DNA of 34,654 bases from an uncultured Flavobacteriales bacterium (GTDB lineage: Bacteria; Bacteroidota; Bacteroidia; Flavobacteriales; Flavobacteriaceae): positions 1-34,654 of the forward strand of contig CAJXRD010000037.1 of NCBI GenBank assembly GCA_913058295.1, given 5' to 3'. The notes beneath the pieces are model-generated. The model was not told the DNA's origin and did not search any database. It saw nothing but the letters and a program-made list of their open reading frames with translations. Positions within the stretch are counted from its first letter, which is position 1. The number at the start of each line of letters is the position of its first letter. Shown here in pieces: positions 23,986-31,002 of the stretch. Both the position numbers and the translations under genes were made by a program.

Positions 23986-25446
23986 TTAATTATTCTCCTT
24001 ATAAATTACGCTCTCTTGTGTATCTCCATTCTCAAAATTTTTAATGATATTATACAAACCTGGTTGCAAATCATCTATTAATTCTTCGTCATTTATACTT
24101 GTAGAATCTTTAGGAGTTACGGTAACATTAGTGTTAATTATATTGTCATTAAATTTTACAACAACACCTCCAATAACAGGTGGAGAATTATAGTTATCGT
24201 AACATTTTCTAGGCTGTTGGTTTGTAAATTGTAATATACGAATTGCTGAATGATTTGGGTGAACTATACTGCTAAAATCTGTCTCATCTTTATCTATTTG
24301 TAATAATATATTGTTATTATCATAATAAAAAGAGGTGTCGCTATAGTCTGCTGGTTGTGGATAGTCACCCTCGCCACCACATTCCACAAAATCATAATCA
24401 AAACCAGGTTGAAAATGTGGATGTACCCAAGGAGTAGAATGAGGATAATATGGAGCGTAGTCTCCAAGATAAGGCTCGTATAAAATTGAAACAGGATAAG
24501 AAACTATCCAATTCAGATTTGATTCGTTAATTATTGCTTTTATTACAAATCTCATAACAGCTACTTGCCCAGCAGTAAACTCTTGTGCGCAATCGTTATT
24601 ATAACCCATAAAATTTTTAACTTCAGGTTCTAAACCTCCATAATTATATGGTACGCCACAATGGTCTACTTCACCATTGGGAACATACAAACAATTACCA
24701 TCCACTGTCATTACCTTAGGAGTTGCATTTGTATCAATTATACCATCCCCTTTAATGTTTGCATTAAAGCATTCTGTATCTGTATCATCTCTTGTAACAT
24801 TTTCACAAACATACTCTCCTGTAGCGTCAGTTCTACAATGAAATGTATGATATAAATTAAAAAAATGACCTACTTCATGGGTCAATACATGAGAATTTTC
24901 AGGGTCGTTTATATATCCATTTTCACATATAATTATTTTAAAATTCTCATTTCCCGAGCCTTCAGAAGCAGCCACAGCTGAAGGTAATATATCCCCAATT
25001 GAATATATATTTACTGCTCCTTCTAAATATAAATTATTATCTCTAACAAATGGTCTAAAACCAAATTTATAGTTTCCTGTATCTGGGTCAGTATCAATTT
25101 CTTGATATTCTGTAGAGTTTATTTCAGATATACCATCATATTTAAAAAAAATATTAAAGGCATTATAGTTTTTATTTAATATAGCTACTGCATTTAACGC
25201 CTGTAACTCGGTAAGGTCATTATCTGAATTATTCGACCCATTGTCATTATTTAAATCCCAAAATCGTACTTTTAATACATAGGTTTCTAGCCCTGAAAAA
25301 GATTCTATAGGAACATTTTGATTGACTTCAGAAAAATTAATAAAGGAATCCGAACTTTCATCAGAATTTGTTCCACACCAATTGTCTTGCGCATTTACAT
25401 TCATAACCATAGTTATAAAAGTAATAAATAATAATAGTTTTTTCAT
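23986..25446 (-). CDS. Secreted M43 (pappalysin/cytophagalysin-like) zinc metalloprotease
   Basis: The 486-residue protein has a signal peptide (MKKLLLFITFITMVMNVNAQ). The zinc site is HEVGHFFNLYH at residues 190-200 (HExxHxxxLxH; H190, E191, H194, H200), and the Met-turn is in NFMGYNNDC (M280). Both match M43 metzincins. Cysteines around both motifs probably form disulfides. The C-terminus ends in LQPGLYNIIKNFENGDTQES, which resembles the last strands of a type A sorting domain, but the YPNP start is missing. The sorting route is therefore unclear. The adjacent downstream gene encodes a bona fide T9SS type A protein. The substrate is unknown; M43 members cut proteins such as gelatin. Confidence 0.88.
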   Translation of the reverse strand: MKKLLLFITFITMVMNVNAQDNWCGTNSDESSDSFINFSEVNQNVPIESFSGLETYVLKVRFWDLNNDNGSNNSDNDLTELQALNAVAILNKNYNAFNIFFKYDGISEINSTEYQEIDTDPDTGNYKFGFRPFVRDNNLYLEGAVNIYSIGDILPSAVAASEGSGNENFKIIICENGYINDPENSHVLTHEVGHFFNLYHTFHCRTDATGEYVCENVTRDDTDTECFNANIKGDGIIDTNATPKVMTVDGNCLYVPNGEVDHCGVPYNYGGLEPEVKNFMGYNNDCAQEFTAGQVAVMRFVIKAIINESNLNWIVSYPVSILYEPYLGDYAPYYPHSTPWVHPHFQPGFDYDFVECGGEGDYPQPADYSDTSFYYDNNNILLQIDKDETDFSSIVHPNHSAIRILQFTNQQPRKCYDNYNSPPVIGGVVVKFNDNIINTNVTVTPKDSTSINDEELIDDLQPGLYNIIKNFENGDTQESVIYKENN

Positions 25447-25611
25447 AATAATAAATTAAGGGGTTAAAATTTGTTTCCTTAATTAACTGGGGAGTTTTAT
25501 TACAATTATTATGAATGCCAAGTATTTTAATTTAATAACTTTACAAAGCAAAAAAAAAAAACGATTTACCAAAATATTTGTAGGAAAAGTTTTCAATTTA
25601 TTTTGGCATAC

Positions 25612-25653
25612 AAAAAGCCTAAAATTTACGGTATTGTAATTTTTAGGCTTTTT
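25612..25653. terminator. Long bidirectional-type intrinsic terminator
   Basis: An 18-bp stem (25612-25629 with 25636-25653, one mismatch, core AAAAAGCCTAAAA/TTTTAGGCTTTTT) encloses a 6-nt loop. It ends the oxidase-assembly operon whose last gene stops at 25686. A 12-A tract at 25550-25561 lies further left, with nothing else notable in 25447-25611. Confidence 0.85.
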
Positions 25654-25685
25654 ACTAATTAAAATTTATAATGTATTTTAAAAAC

Positions 25686-25910
25686 TTAATCTTTTTTAGA
25701 ATTTTTTCGGCTTCTATAAATGGCATAACCAACACCAGCAATTAATAGATATGGAAAGATCATCAAATACATAATACCATTATTTATCCCTCTTGCTGTT
25801 TGCCCACTTTCGTCGCTTTCTATGACTGCTCGACACATGGCACACTGAGACTCTACAGGCAATGATGCAAGAAGTAGTAAGGTTAGTATGAGTATAATTT
25901 TTGTTTTCAT
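25686..25910 (-). CDS. Small membrane protein with a CxxC after the signal sequence, unknown function
   Basis: The 74-residue protein starts at ATG 25910 (MKTKIILILTLLLLASLPVESQ). A longer reading frame from 26066 runs through a GC-richer repeat and the end of the DUF420 gene, so it is rejected. After the signal peptide comes CAMC (C24 and C27), then a short polar stretch and one transmembrane helix (IMYLMIFPYLLIAGVGYAIY), ending in a basic tail (RSRKNSKKD). Its position as the last gene after SCO and DUF420 suggests a role in cytochrome oxidase assembly or copper handling. That is inferred from context; the CxxC is compatible with it but not proof. Confidence 0.75.
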   Translation of the reverse strand: MKTKIILILTLLLLASLPVESQCAMCRAVIESDESGQTARGINNGIMYLMIFPYLLIAGVGYAIYRSRKNSKKD

Positions 25911-25935
25911 TTTAACTTTCTCTCTTATAAGGATA

Positions 25936-25995
25936 CTTCGACACTTCGACAATCTCAGCGCAGGCAGGCTCAGTACAAGCAAGCTCAGTGACCAG
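25936..25995. repeat. GC-richer intergenic repeat: two CTTCGAC units plus three 15-bp CTCAG units
   Basis: CTTCGAC occurs at 25936-25942 and 25944-25950. Three imperfect 15-bp units follow (25951-25965, 25966-25980, 25981-25995), each with CTCAG at its fourth base: AATCTCAGCGCAGGC, AGGCTCAGTACAAGC, AAGCTCAGTGACCAG. It resembles the TTCGAC/CTCAG dispersed intergenic repeats seen in many Flavobacteriia (recalled, not searched). It separates DUF420 from the small CxxC gene. Confidence 0.6.
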
Positions 25996-26005
25996 ATAAT
26001 ACAAT

Positions 26006-26533
26006 TTAATAGTAGGGCGAAATCATTAAATAAACTACAACACCACTTATCGCGACATAAAGCCAAAGTGGAAAAGTGATTCTTGCTATTTTTTTATGTT
26101 TATCAAATTGACCCGTAATTCCTCTTACAAAAGTGATTAATACAAAAGGTATCACTACAATTGATAATATGATATGTGTTATTAAGATGAAATAATATAC
26201 ATACTTCAAAACACCTTCTCCACCAAATTTTGTAGAATCTGAAGTCATATGGTAGGTGATATAAAGCAATAAAAATAATACAGAAAAAGCAATTGCAGTT
26301 TTCATCAAACGCTCATGCATTTTTCTATTTCCCTTTTTTATTTGTAAAACTGCAAGTATTAAAATAATTGCTGTCATTCCATTTATAGTAGCATAAATAG
26401 GCGGTAAAAACCCTAATCGTTCTACTCCGGGAATTTTAATCCCGAAAAGAGCTGCAACTGCAATTGGAATTACAATAGATAATATCCAAATAAGGCGATT
26501 GTACTTTTTATTTTCTTCTGAACTTTCTATCAT
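26006..26533 (-). CDS. DUF420 membrane protein (cytochrome oxidase assembly, CtaM-like)
   Basis: The 175-residue protein has about five transmembrane helices: IWILSIVIPIAVAALFG; PPIYATINGMTAIILILAVLQI; AIAFSVLFLLLYITYHMTS; YYFILITHIILSIVVIPFVLI; and TFPLWLYVAISGVVVYLMI. Conserved features of DUF420 are visible, including LPPIYATING, H-x3-M, YHMTSD and the THIILSIVV. Members of the family in other bacteria help cytochrome oxidase assembly, which fits the SCO gene immediately upstream (start and stop share one base). Specific function is not proven for this group. Confidence 0.9.
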   Translation of the reverse strand: MIESSEENKKYNRLIWILSIVIPIAVAALFGIKIPGVERLGFLPPIYATINGMTAIILILAVLQIKKGNRKMHERLMKTAIAFSVLFLLLYITYHMTSDSTKFGGEGVLKYVYYFILITHIILSIVVIPFVLITFVRGITGQFDKHKKIARITFPLWLYVAISGVVVYLMISPYY

Positions 26534-27174
26534 TATAATAGTTTCTTTATATCCTCTTTTAGCATTTGAATCCCTGAATCTTCCAGACCATTATAATATA
26601 CAATAGTATTTCCATTTTCATCTATTCTAGACCGCATATATCCTTCTTGATCTATTAAAGCGAAATATCCTGAATGCTCAAAGCCTCCTTCAACTTCAGC
26701 ATTTTCACCTGCATAAATATTAAATCCTTTGTTTGCTAAATTGTAGATAGATTCTTTTTCACCAGTTAATAAATGCCAATTTGGATTGGTGATTTTATAA
26801 CTTTCGGCATAATCTTTTAATACCCTTGGAGTATCATGTGCAGGATCTATTGTAAAAGAAGCAATCCCAAGGTTTGGATTACCGAAAAATTCGTTTTGTA
26901 TTTTTACCATATTCCTATTCATAATAGGGCAAATGGAAGGACAAGTAGTAAAAAAGAATTCTACAATATATACTTTTCCTTTATAGGTTTTATTGTCAAT
27001 AGTTTTCCCTTCTTGATTGGTAAAACTAAAATTAGGAACTTGTTTTTTGTCTTCGTTATTTACAACAATATATACCAAATCTGATTGTGTGAAATTCTCA
27101 ACAATTTTAGGTATTGCCCAAATACCAAACAATAGGATAATAAATGAAATTCCTATATAAGAGTATTTTTTCAT
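26533..27174 (-). CDS. SCO1/SenC family copper chaperone for cytochrome oxidase
   Basis: SCO proteins deliver copper to, or reduce, the CuA site of oxidase subunit II. The 213-residue protein has an N-terminal membrane anchor (YIGISFIILLFGIWAIPKI) and a thioredoxin fold facing the periplasm. The metal/redox motif is TTCPSICPIM (C78, C82), and the third ligand is the histidine in GGFEHSGYFALID (H167). All three ligands are intact. It lies between a SCO-like protein without cysteines (2 bp upstream) and DUF420 (1-bp overlap). Confidence 0.93.
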   Translation of the reverse strand: MKKYSYIGISFIILLFGIWAIPKIVENFTQSDLVYIVVNNEDKKQVPNFSFTNQEGKTIDNKTYKGKVYIVEFFFTTCPSICPIMNRNMVKIQNEFFGNPNLGIASFTIDPAHDTPRVLKDYAESYKITNPNWHLLTGEKESIYNLANKGFNIYAGENAEVEGGFEHSGYFALIDQEGYMRSRIDENGNTIVYYNGLEDSGIQMLKEDIKKLL

Positions 27175-27175
27175 T

Positions 27176-27841
27176 TTAATTAGTTTCTTTTTTTGAATTA
27201 TACTTTTTTAAAGCCAATCTATATTCTGCAAGAATTACTCGAATATCATCACTCATTTTATTATTAATTTCTGCATAAACTCTAGCATCAAAACCATATA
27301 AGGTCCCAGTCTCATCATCGTCATTCCTCCCTCTAAGATTTCTATCCTTATCTATTATAAAAACATAAGGTGAACTTAAATCCTCTTCTAATGTATAATT
27401 AGATTGTAAAGAATTAAACACATTATTTATTGCTTCCGAATTACCATATACAAAATTCCAATTCTCAGGATTCTCAATTTCAGCAAGTCTAGATTTTAGA
27501 AAATTTACTTTTTCTTGAGTTCCCTCAGGCATTAGAATTACAAATTGAAAATCTTTAAATTGATAGTTTTTTTTATAAATTTCATGTGCCAAATTAAAAG
27601 CATGTGCATGGTTATCCTCTATATTATTTCCGAAGAAACCTAAGACGGTAATTTTATTTTGCAGAACTTTAGACTTTCCGTCTTCTGTTTTAAATTCACT
27701 TATCTCTGAAATATTAGTCGTTAAAACTGGAAGCTTTACGAAATTATTAACTCCCGAAGCAAAAAAGAGGTAGGCAGTTATTGGTAGTATAAACAATACC
27801 CCTAAAACTATAAATTTTTTAATTTTATCTGAAGTTTTCAC
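27176..27841 (-). CDS. SCO/thioredoxin-like membrane-anchored protein without cysteines
   Basis: The 221-residue protein starts with GTG at 27841; no in-frame ATG precedes the membrane anchor (FIVLGVLFILPITAYLFFA). The remainder looks like a thioredoxin/SCO fold: KITVLGFFGNN occupies the position of the SCO KVYIVEFFFTT strand. It is followed by a helix, FQFVILMPEGTQEKVNFLKS, then NWNFVYG (compare SCO NWHLLTG), and PYVFIIDKDRNLRGR (compare GYFALIDQEGYMRSR). It has no cysteine at all, so it cannot bind copper or do disulfide chemistry in the SCO way. It lies 2 bp upstream of the real SCO gene, so the two are co-expressed and may work as a pair. The fold call is by eye. Confidence 0.75.
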   Translation of the reverse strand: MKTSDKIKKFIVLGVLFILPITAYLFFASGVNNFVKLPVLTTNISEISEFKTEDGKSKVLQNKITVLGFFGNNIEDNHAHAFNLAHEIYKKNYQFKDFQFVILMPEGTQEKVNFLKSRLAEIENPENWNFVYGNSEAINNVFNSLQSNYTLEEDLSSPYVFIIDKDRNLRGRNDDDETGTLYGFDARVYAEINNKMSDDIRVILAEYRLALKKYNSKKETN

Positions 27842-27845
27842 AATG

Positions 27846-27853
27846 CAAAAATA
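27846..27853 (-). promoter_or_regulatory. -7 promoter element TATTTTTG abutting the GTG start at 27841
   Basis: On the minus strand TATTTTTG (27853 to 27846) fits TAnnTTTG and ends only 4 bp before the GTG. The transcript would start at or near the start codon, implying leaderless translation, unless the real start codon lies further in. Confidence 0.45.
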
Positions 27854-27896
27854 ATGGGAATAAAAAGAAGTATCCTCATTTCCCTATTTAATTTAT

Positions 27897-27934
27897 AAAA
27901 AAAGACTCTTACTGAAATTACAATAAGAGTCTTT
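27897..27934 (-). terminator. Intrinsic terminator of the cytochrome oxidase subunit operon
   Basis: AAAGACTCTTA (27901-27911) and TAAGAGTCTTT (27924-27934) form a perfect 11-bp stem. On the minus strand seven T residues (27903-27897) close the hairpin. It lies 25 bp after the stop of subunit IV, so heme O synthase to subunit IV form one unit and the SCO genes a second. Confidence 0.88.
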
Positions 27935-27958
27935 ATATGTTTTTGAAATTAGTTTTAT

Positions 27959-28345
27959 CTAAAAATCGAATTTTACGTAGTTTTCTGCGTAAACATTATA
28001 GATATAGTCTCCTTCTAATAAAATGATAAAAAGCAAATAGCAAATTAGAAAAACAGCAGTCCAAACCACAGCTCTTCTTAATCCCATTTTCTCATCCCGC
28101 ATATGCATAAAATCCCAAGTGATATAATAGGCTTTAACAATGGTTAAAGCTAAAAATATCCAGTTTAAATATTTTAATGCAAAAAGGGTGTTGCTTGTTA
28201 AAAATTCAGGTTTAATAATACCTAATGCAACTTCTATTATGGTAATAATAGAAAGTAAAATAAATACTCCCCAAATTTTCTGAACGTTAGATTTAAACTT
28301 TAATCGTCCTCTAAATATTGCTAAATTGTGTTCTTCGTGTGCCAT
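27959..28345 (-). CDS. Cytochrome c oxidase subunit IV family protein
   Basis: The 128-residue protein has three transmembrane helices (VFILLSIITIIEVALGII, LKYLNWIFLALTIVKAYYITW, VVWTAVFLICYLLFIILLEGDYIY). They fit the bacterial COX4_pro family, including the KAYYITWDFMHMRDE segment. It is a small accessory subunit of the aa3/caa3-type terminal oxidase in the inner membrane. The gene lies 18 bp downstream of the long subunit III gene. Subunits I and II are not in the window. Confidence 0.9.
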   Translation of the reverse strand: MAHEEHNLAIFRGRLKFKSNVQKIWGVFILLSIITIIEVALGIIKPEFLTSNTLFALKYLNWIFLALTIVKAYYITWDFMHMRDEKMGLRRAVVWTAVFLICYLLFIILLEGDYIYNVYAENYVKFDF

Positions 28346-28363
28346 TTCTTAATATTAATTCTA

Positions 28364-29341
28364 TTAAACAAGGTAAAATACTGTAAATACAAATACCCAA
28401 ACTAAATCTACAAAGTGCCAATAAAGTCCAACTTTTTCGACCATTTCGTAATGCCCTCTTCTTTCGTAAGTACCTATAATTACATTAAAAAAAACAAGGA
28501 TATTGAAAATCACCCCTGAAAAAACGTGAAAACCGTGAAATCCTGTTATAAAGAAGAAGAAATCTGCAAATAATGGCGTACCATATTCATTGTGTTTTAG
28601 GTTTGCACCTTCTACAATTAGCTTTCCATCTTTTTCTAGTTTTGCTATAGATTCTGCACGAGAAAGAATTATCCTCTCCCCATTGTCATTCAGATATTGC
28701 GTACGAATCAATAAAGATTCGTCTGCTAAAAATCCTTTTTTAACTTCTTCAAAAGAAACACTAGTTCTTGGGGATTCTGATTGAAACCAAATTCCGTCAT
28801 TACTTTGTTCTGTTACTCTTTCAGAAGGTATTGAAATTGCAAAATCAGTAATTGCTTGTCGTTCTCCATCTGTATTTAAAAACTGAAGTATTTTCCCTCC
28901 TTTAGTTTCAACAGCACCATAGGTTCCTTTAATAAAAGTTCCCCATTCCCAAGCTTGAGATCCAACGAAAATTGCTCCTCCAATAATTGTTAAAAATAAA
29001 TAAACAATTACCTTGTTTTTCTTCATATGATGTCCAGCATCTACTGCCAATACCATAGTTACAGAAGAAAATATTAAGATAAAGGTCATAAAGGCCACAT
29101 AATACATTGGGAAATTTCCATGTATAAAAGGTATGTGGGTAAACACCTCATCTGCGATAGGCCAAGAGTCTATAAATTTAAATCTTGAAAATCCATAAGC
29201 GGCAAGAAATCCTGAAAACGTTAAAGCATCAGATACGATAAAAAACCACATCATCATTTTGCCATAACTAGCATTTAAAGGTCTGTTTCCTCCATCCCAG
29301 GTTTTTTGATCAGTGCTTGTTTTTGCAACTGTTGCTTCCAT
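28364..29341 (-). CDS. Cytochrome c oxidase subunit III (long form)
   Basis: The 325-residue protein is homologous to heme-copper oxidase subunit III: YGKMMMWFFIVSDALTFSGF at the start, then two transmembrane helices, and the C-terminal block FFFITGFHGFHVFSGVI and YWHFVDLVWVFVFTVFYL. Between these, residues ~141-255 form a soluble insert (ETKGGKILQFLNTDGERQ to NLKHNEYGTPL) that normal subunit III proteins lack. The insert is, as far as I recall, usual in Flavobacteriia. Subunit III stabilises the catalytic core and may guide oxygen access. It lies 45 bp after the short subunit III gene. Confidence 0.92.
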   Translation of the reverse strand: MEATVAKTSTDQKTWDGGNRPLNASYGKMMMWFFIVSDALTFSGFLAAYGFSRFKFIDSWPIADEVFTHIPFIHGNFPMYYVAFMTFILIFSSVTMVLAVDAGHHMKKNKVIVYLFLTIIGGAIFVGSQAWEWGTFIKGTYGAVETKGGKILQFLNTDGERQAITDFAISIPSERVTEQSNDGIWFQSESPRTSVSFEEVKKGFLADESLLIRTQYLNDNGERIILSRAESIAKLEKDGKLIVEGANLKHNEYGTPLFADFFFFITGFHGFHVFSGVIFNILVFFNVIIGTYERRGHYEMVEKVGLYWHFVDLVWVFVFTVFYLV

Positions 29342-29386
29342 AAAAAGTAATTAGTTTTTAATTGGTTTCAAAAATACATATAATTT

Positions 29387-29998
29387 TTATCTAACAAAAT
29401 AGAAAAATAAAAAGAGGTAAATCCATAAAACATCAACGAAATGCCAAAAAGTAGTTGCTATCTCTATGCCTACGGTGTTTCCTTTAGTATATTTTTGTTT
29501 ATAATGATTATAAATTACGACCAAAACTGCTATTAGTGCCGCAATTATATGTGTTAAGTGCATCAATACTACTAAATATACAAAGGAAGTTGTAATGGTA
29601 CTTTCACTTCCTGTAAAAAAATATCCATTAGCTATTATCTCTGAAAATCCTTTAAACTGAAGTGTGACAAATATTAATCCTAATACAAAAGTGCTAACTA
29701 AAAGCAGCATTCCTTTTTTATTTTCTTCGGCAGCAACCATTTTATTTGCAAAATGAATTGTTATACTACTTATTACAATCACTACTAAACTAATATAAAA
29801 TGCCTGTGGTATCTGAAAATCTGTTAACCAATCTGGTCGTTCTTTACTTACTACGTATGCACTTGTAAGACCTGCAAAGCTCATTCCAAGACTTATCATA
29901 CCAAACCAAAGCATCATTTTTTTGGCTCTGTCTACTTTTGACTTATCGACTTCAAAACTATTTTCCATCTTATTTATATTACTATGAGTAGTACTCAT
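29387..29998 (-). CDS. Cytochrome c oxidase subunit III family protein (short form)
   Basis: The 203-residue protein has five transmembrane helices and the subunit III pattern MMLWFGMISLGMSFAGLTSAYV, LMHLTHIIAALIAVLVV and the C-terminal TFWHFVDVLWIYLFLFFYF. It has no soluble insert, unlike the product of the next gene. Two subunit III homologues in one operon suggest that both may be needed for one oxidase (as the N- and C-terminal parts) or that they belong to variants of it. Its start overlaps the heme O synthase stop by one base. Confidence 0.92.
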   Translation of the reverse strand: MSTTHSNINKMENSFEVDKSKVDRAKKMMLWFGMISLGMSFAGLTSAYVVSKERPDWLTDFQIPQAFYISLVVIVISSITIHFANKMVAAEENKKGMLLLVSTFVLGLIFVTLQFKGFSEIIANGYFFTGSESTITTSFVYLVVLMHLTHIIAALIAVLVVIYNHYKQKYTKGNTVGIEIATTFWHFVDVLWIYLFLFFYFVR

Positions 29999-30891
29999 TA
30001 TCTTAAAAACTTATCTAATACATAAACTATTTGCAACAAAGTGATGTAGCTTACACTTGCTAACATAAATTGCTTTGCGACTTTATTCGTTCTTAATCGG
30101 TATAAACGAATCGAAAAATATAAAAACCCCAAGCCAATTAATCCCATTATCACTCCAGAAACCACACTTAACTCTAATTTACCTGTAACACCAAACACTG
30201 GTATTAAGGATGCTAATACTGTCCAAATGGTGTATAAAACAGCTTGTAACGCAGTACTCTTATCTCTTTTCCCATTTGGCAACATAAAGAAACCGGCTCT
30301 TTCATAATCATCATATAAAAACCAACCTATCGCCCAAAAGTGAGGGAATTGCCAAAAAAATTGGATCATAAACAAAGTCCCTGGTTCTATACCAAACTCT
30401 CCAGTTGCTGCAACCCATCCTAACATAAATGGAATTGCTCCCGGAAAAGCCCCTACAAATACAGAAAGCGGAGTTTTTGTTTTTAGTGGAGTATACAAAC
30501 TTACATACATAAATATGCAAATTGCTCCGAACATGGATGTGATAGGGTTTATTGCATATAAAGCTACAATACCGATGACGGTTAAAACTATAGCAATAAT
30601 AAATGCTGAATTTACACTAATCCTACCCGCAGGAATGGGTCTATTTTTAGTACGCTCCATCAAGGCATCTAAATCTCGTTCAATAATTTGATTGTATACA
30701 TTAGAAGCTCCAACCATACAATATCCTCCTACACTTAAAAGTAAAAGGCTTACTATGTTAACAGATTCTGCGCCTAAAAAATATCCCGCAATAGATGAGA
30801 ACAATACGCTAATAGACAACCTGACTTTGGTTATTTCTGCGAAGTTTTTTAGAAATGATACTTTTTCTGTATGTGATTGGATAACAGACAC
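29998..30891 (-). CDS. ctaB/cyoE: Heme O synthase (protoheme IX farnesyltransferase)
   Basis: The enzyme attaches a farnesyl group to protoheme to make heme O, the precursor of heme A for the oxidase. The 297-residue protein has the UbiA prenyltransferase fold with about nine helices. The allylic diphosphate-binding region is VYNQIIERDLDALMERT (N67, D75) followed by KNRPIPAGR, and the second Asp-rich region is FLYDDYERAGFFMLP. The length is normal. It is the first gene of the oxidase operon, 1-bp overlap with the next, and has a well-formed promoter (30911-30941). Heme A synthase is not in the window. Confidence 0.95.
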   Translation of the reverse strand: MSVIQSHTEKVSFLKNFAEITKVRLSISVLFSSIAGYFLGAESVNIVSLLLLSVGGYCMVGASNVYNQIIERDLDALMERTKNRPIPAGRISVNSAFIIAIVLTVIGIVALYAINPITSMFGAICIFMYVSLYTPLKTKTPLSVFVGAFPGAIPFMLGWVAATGEFGIEPGTLFMIQFFWQFPHFWAIGWFLYDDYERAGFFMLPNGKRDKSTALQAVLYTIWTVLASLIPVFGVTGKLELSVVSGVIMGLIGLGFLYFSIRLYRLRTNKVAKQFMLASVSYITLLQIVYVLDKFLR

Positions 30892-30910
30892 CCTCTTTTA
30901 TTTAGCGCTG

Positions 30911-30941
30911 CAAATATACAGTTACTCTTTTTCCTTTACAA
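30911..30941 (-). promoter_or_regulatory. Bacteroidota-type promoter of the oxidase operon
   Basis: On the minus strand TTG (30941-30939) and TATATTTG (30918-30911) are 20 bp apart, a near-ideal -33/-7 pair. The -7 box ends 19 bp before ATG 30891. Confidence 0.65.
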
Positions 30942-30975
30942 TATAAAATCTACATTCTTATCTATTAAAATAAAA

Positions 30976-30991
30976 TAGAATTTTTATTCTA
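30976..30991 (-). terminator. Weak terminator-like hairpin after remB-like gene
   Basis: TAGAAT (30976-30981) pairs with ATTCTA (30986-30991) around a TTTT loop, followed on the minus strand by TTTTATTTTAAT. The stem is short and AT-rich, so it is only a candidate for ending the gene that stops at 31003. Confidence 0.3.
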
Positions 30992-31002
30992 AGAACAAAT
31001 TA

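Noticed and set aside
25550-25561. Run of 12 A residues as a functional element
   Set aside because: Simple homopolymer in an AT-rich gap; no hairpin or promoter is attached to it.
25951-25995. CRISPR-like short repeats
   Set aside because: There are only three adjoining 15-bp units with no spacers and no cas genes.
25911-26066. N-terminal extension of the small CxxC protein
   Set aside because: It reads through the intergenic repeat and into the DUF420 gene; a good signal peptide starts at 25910.
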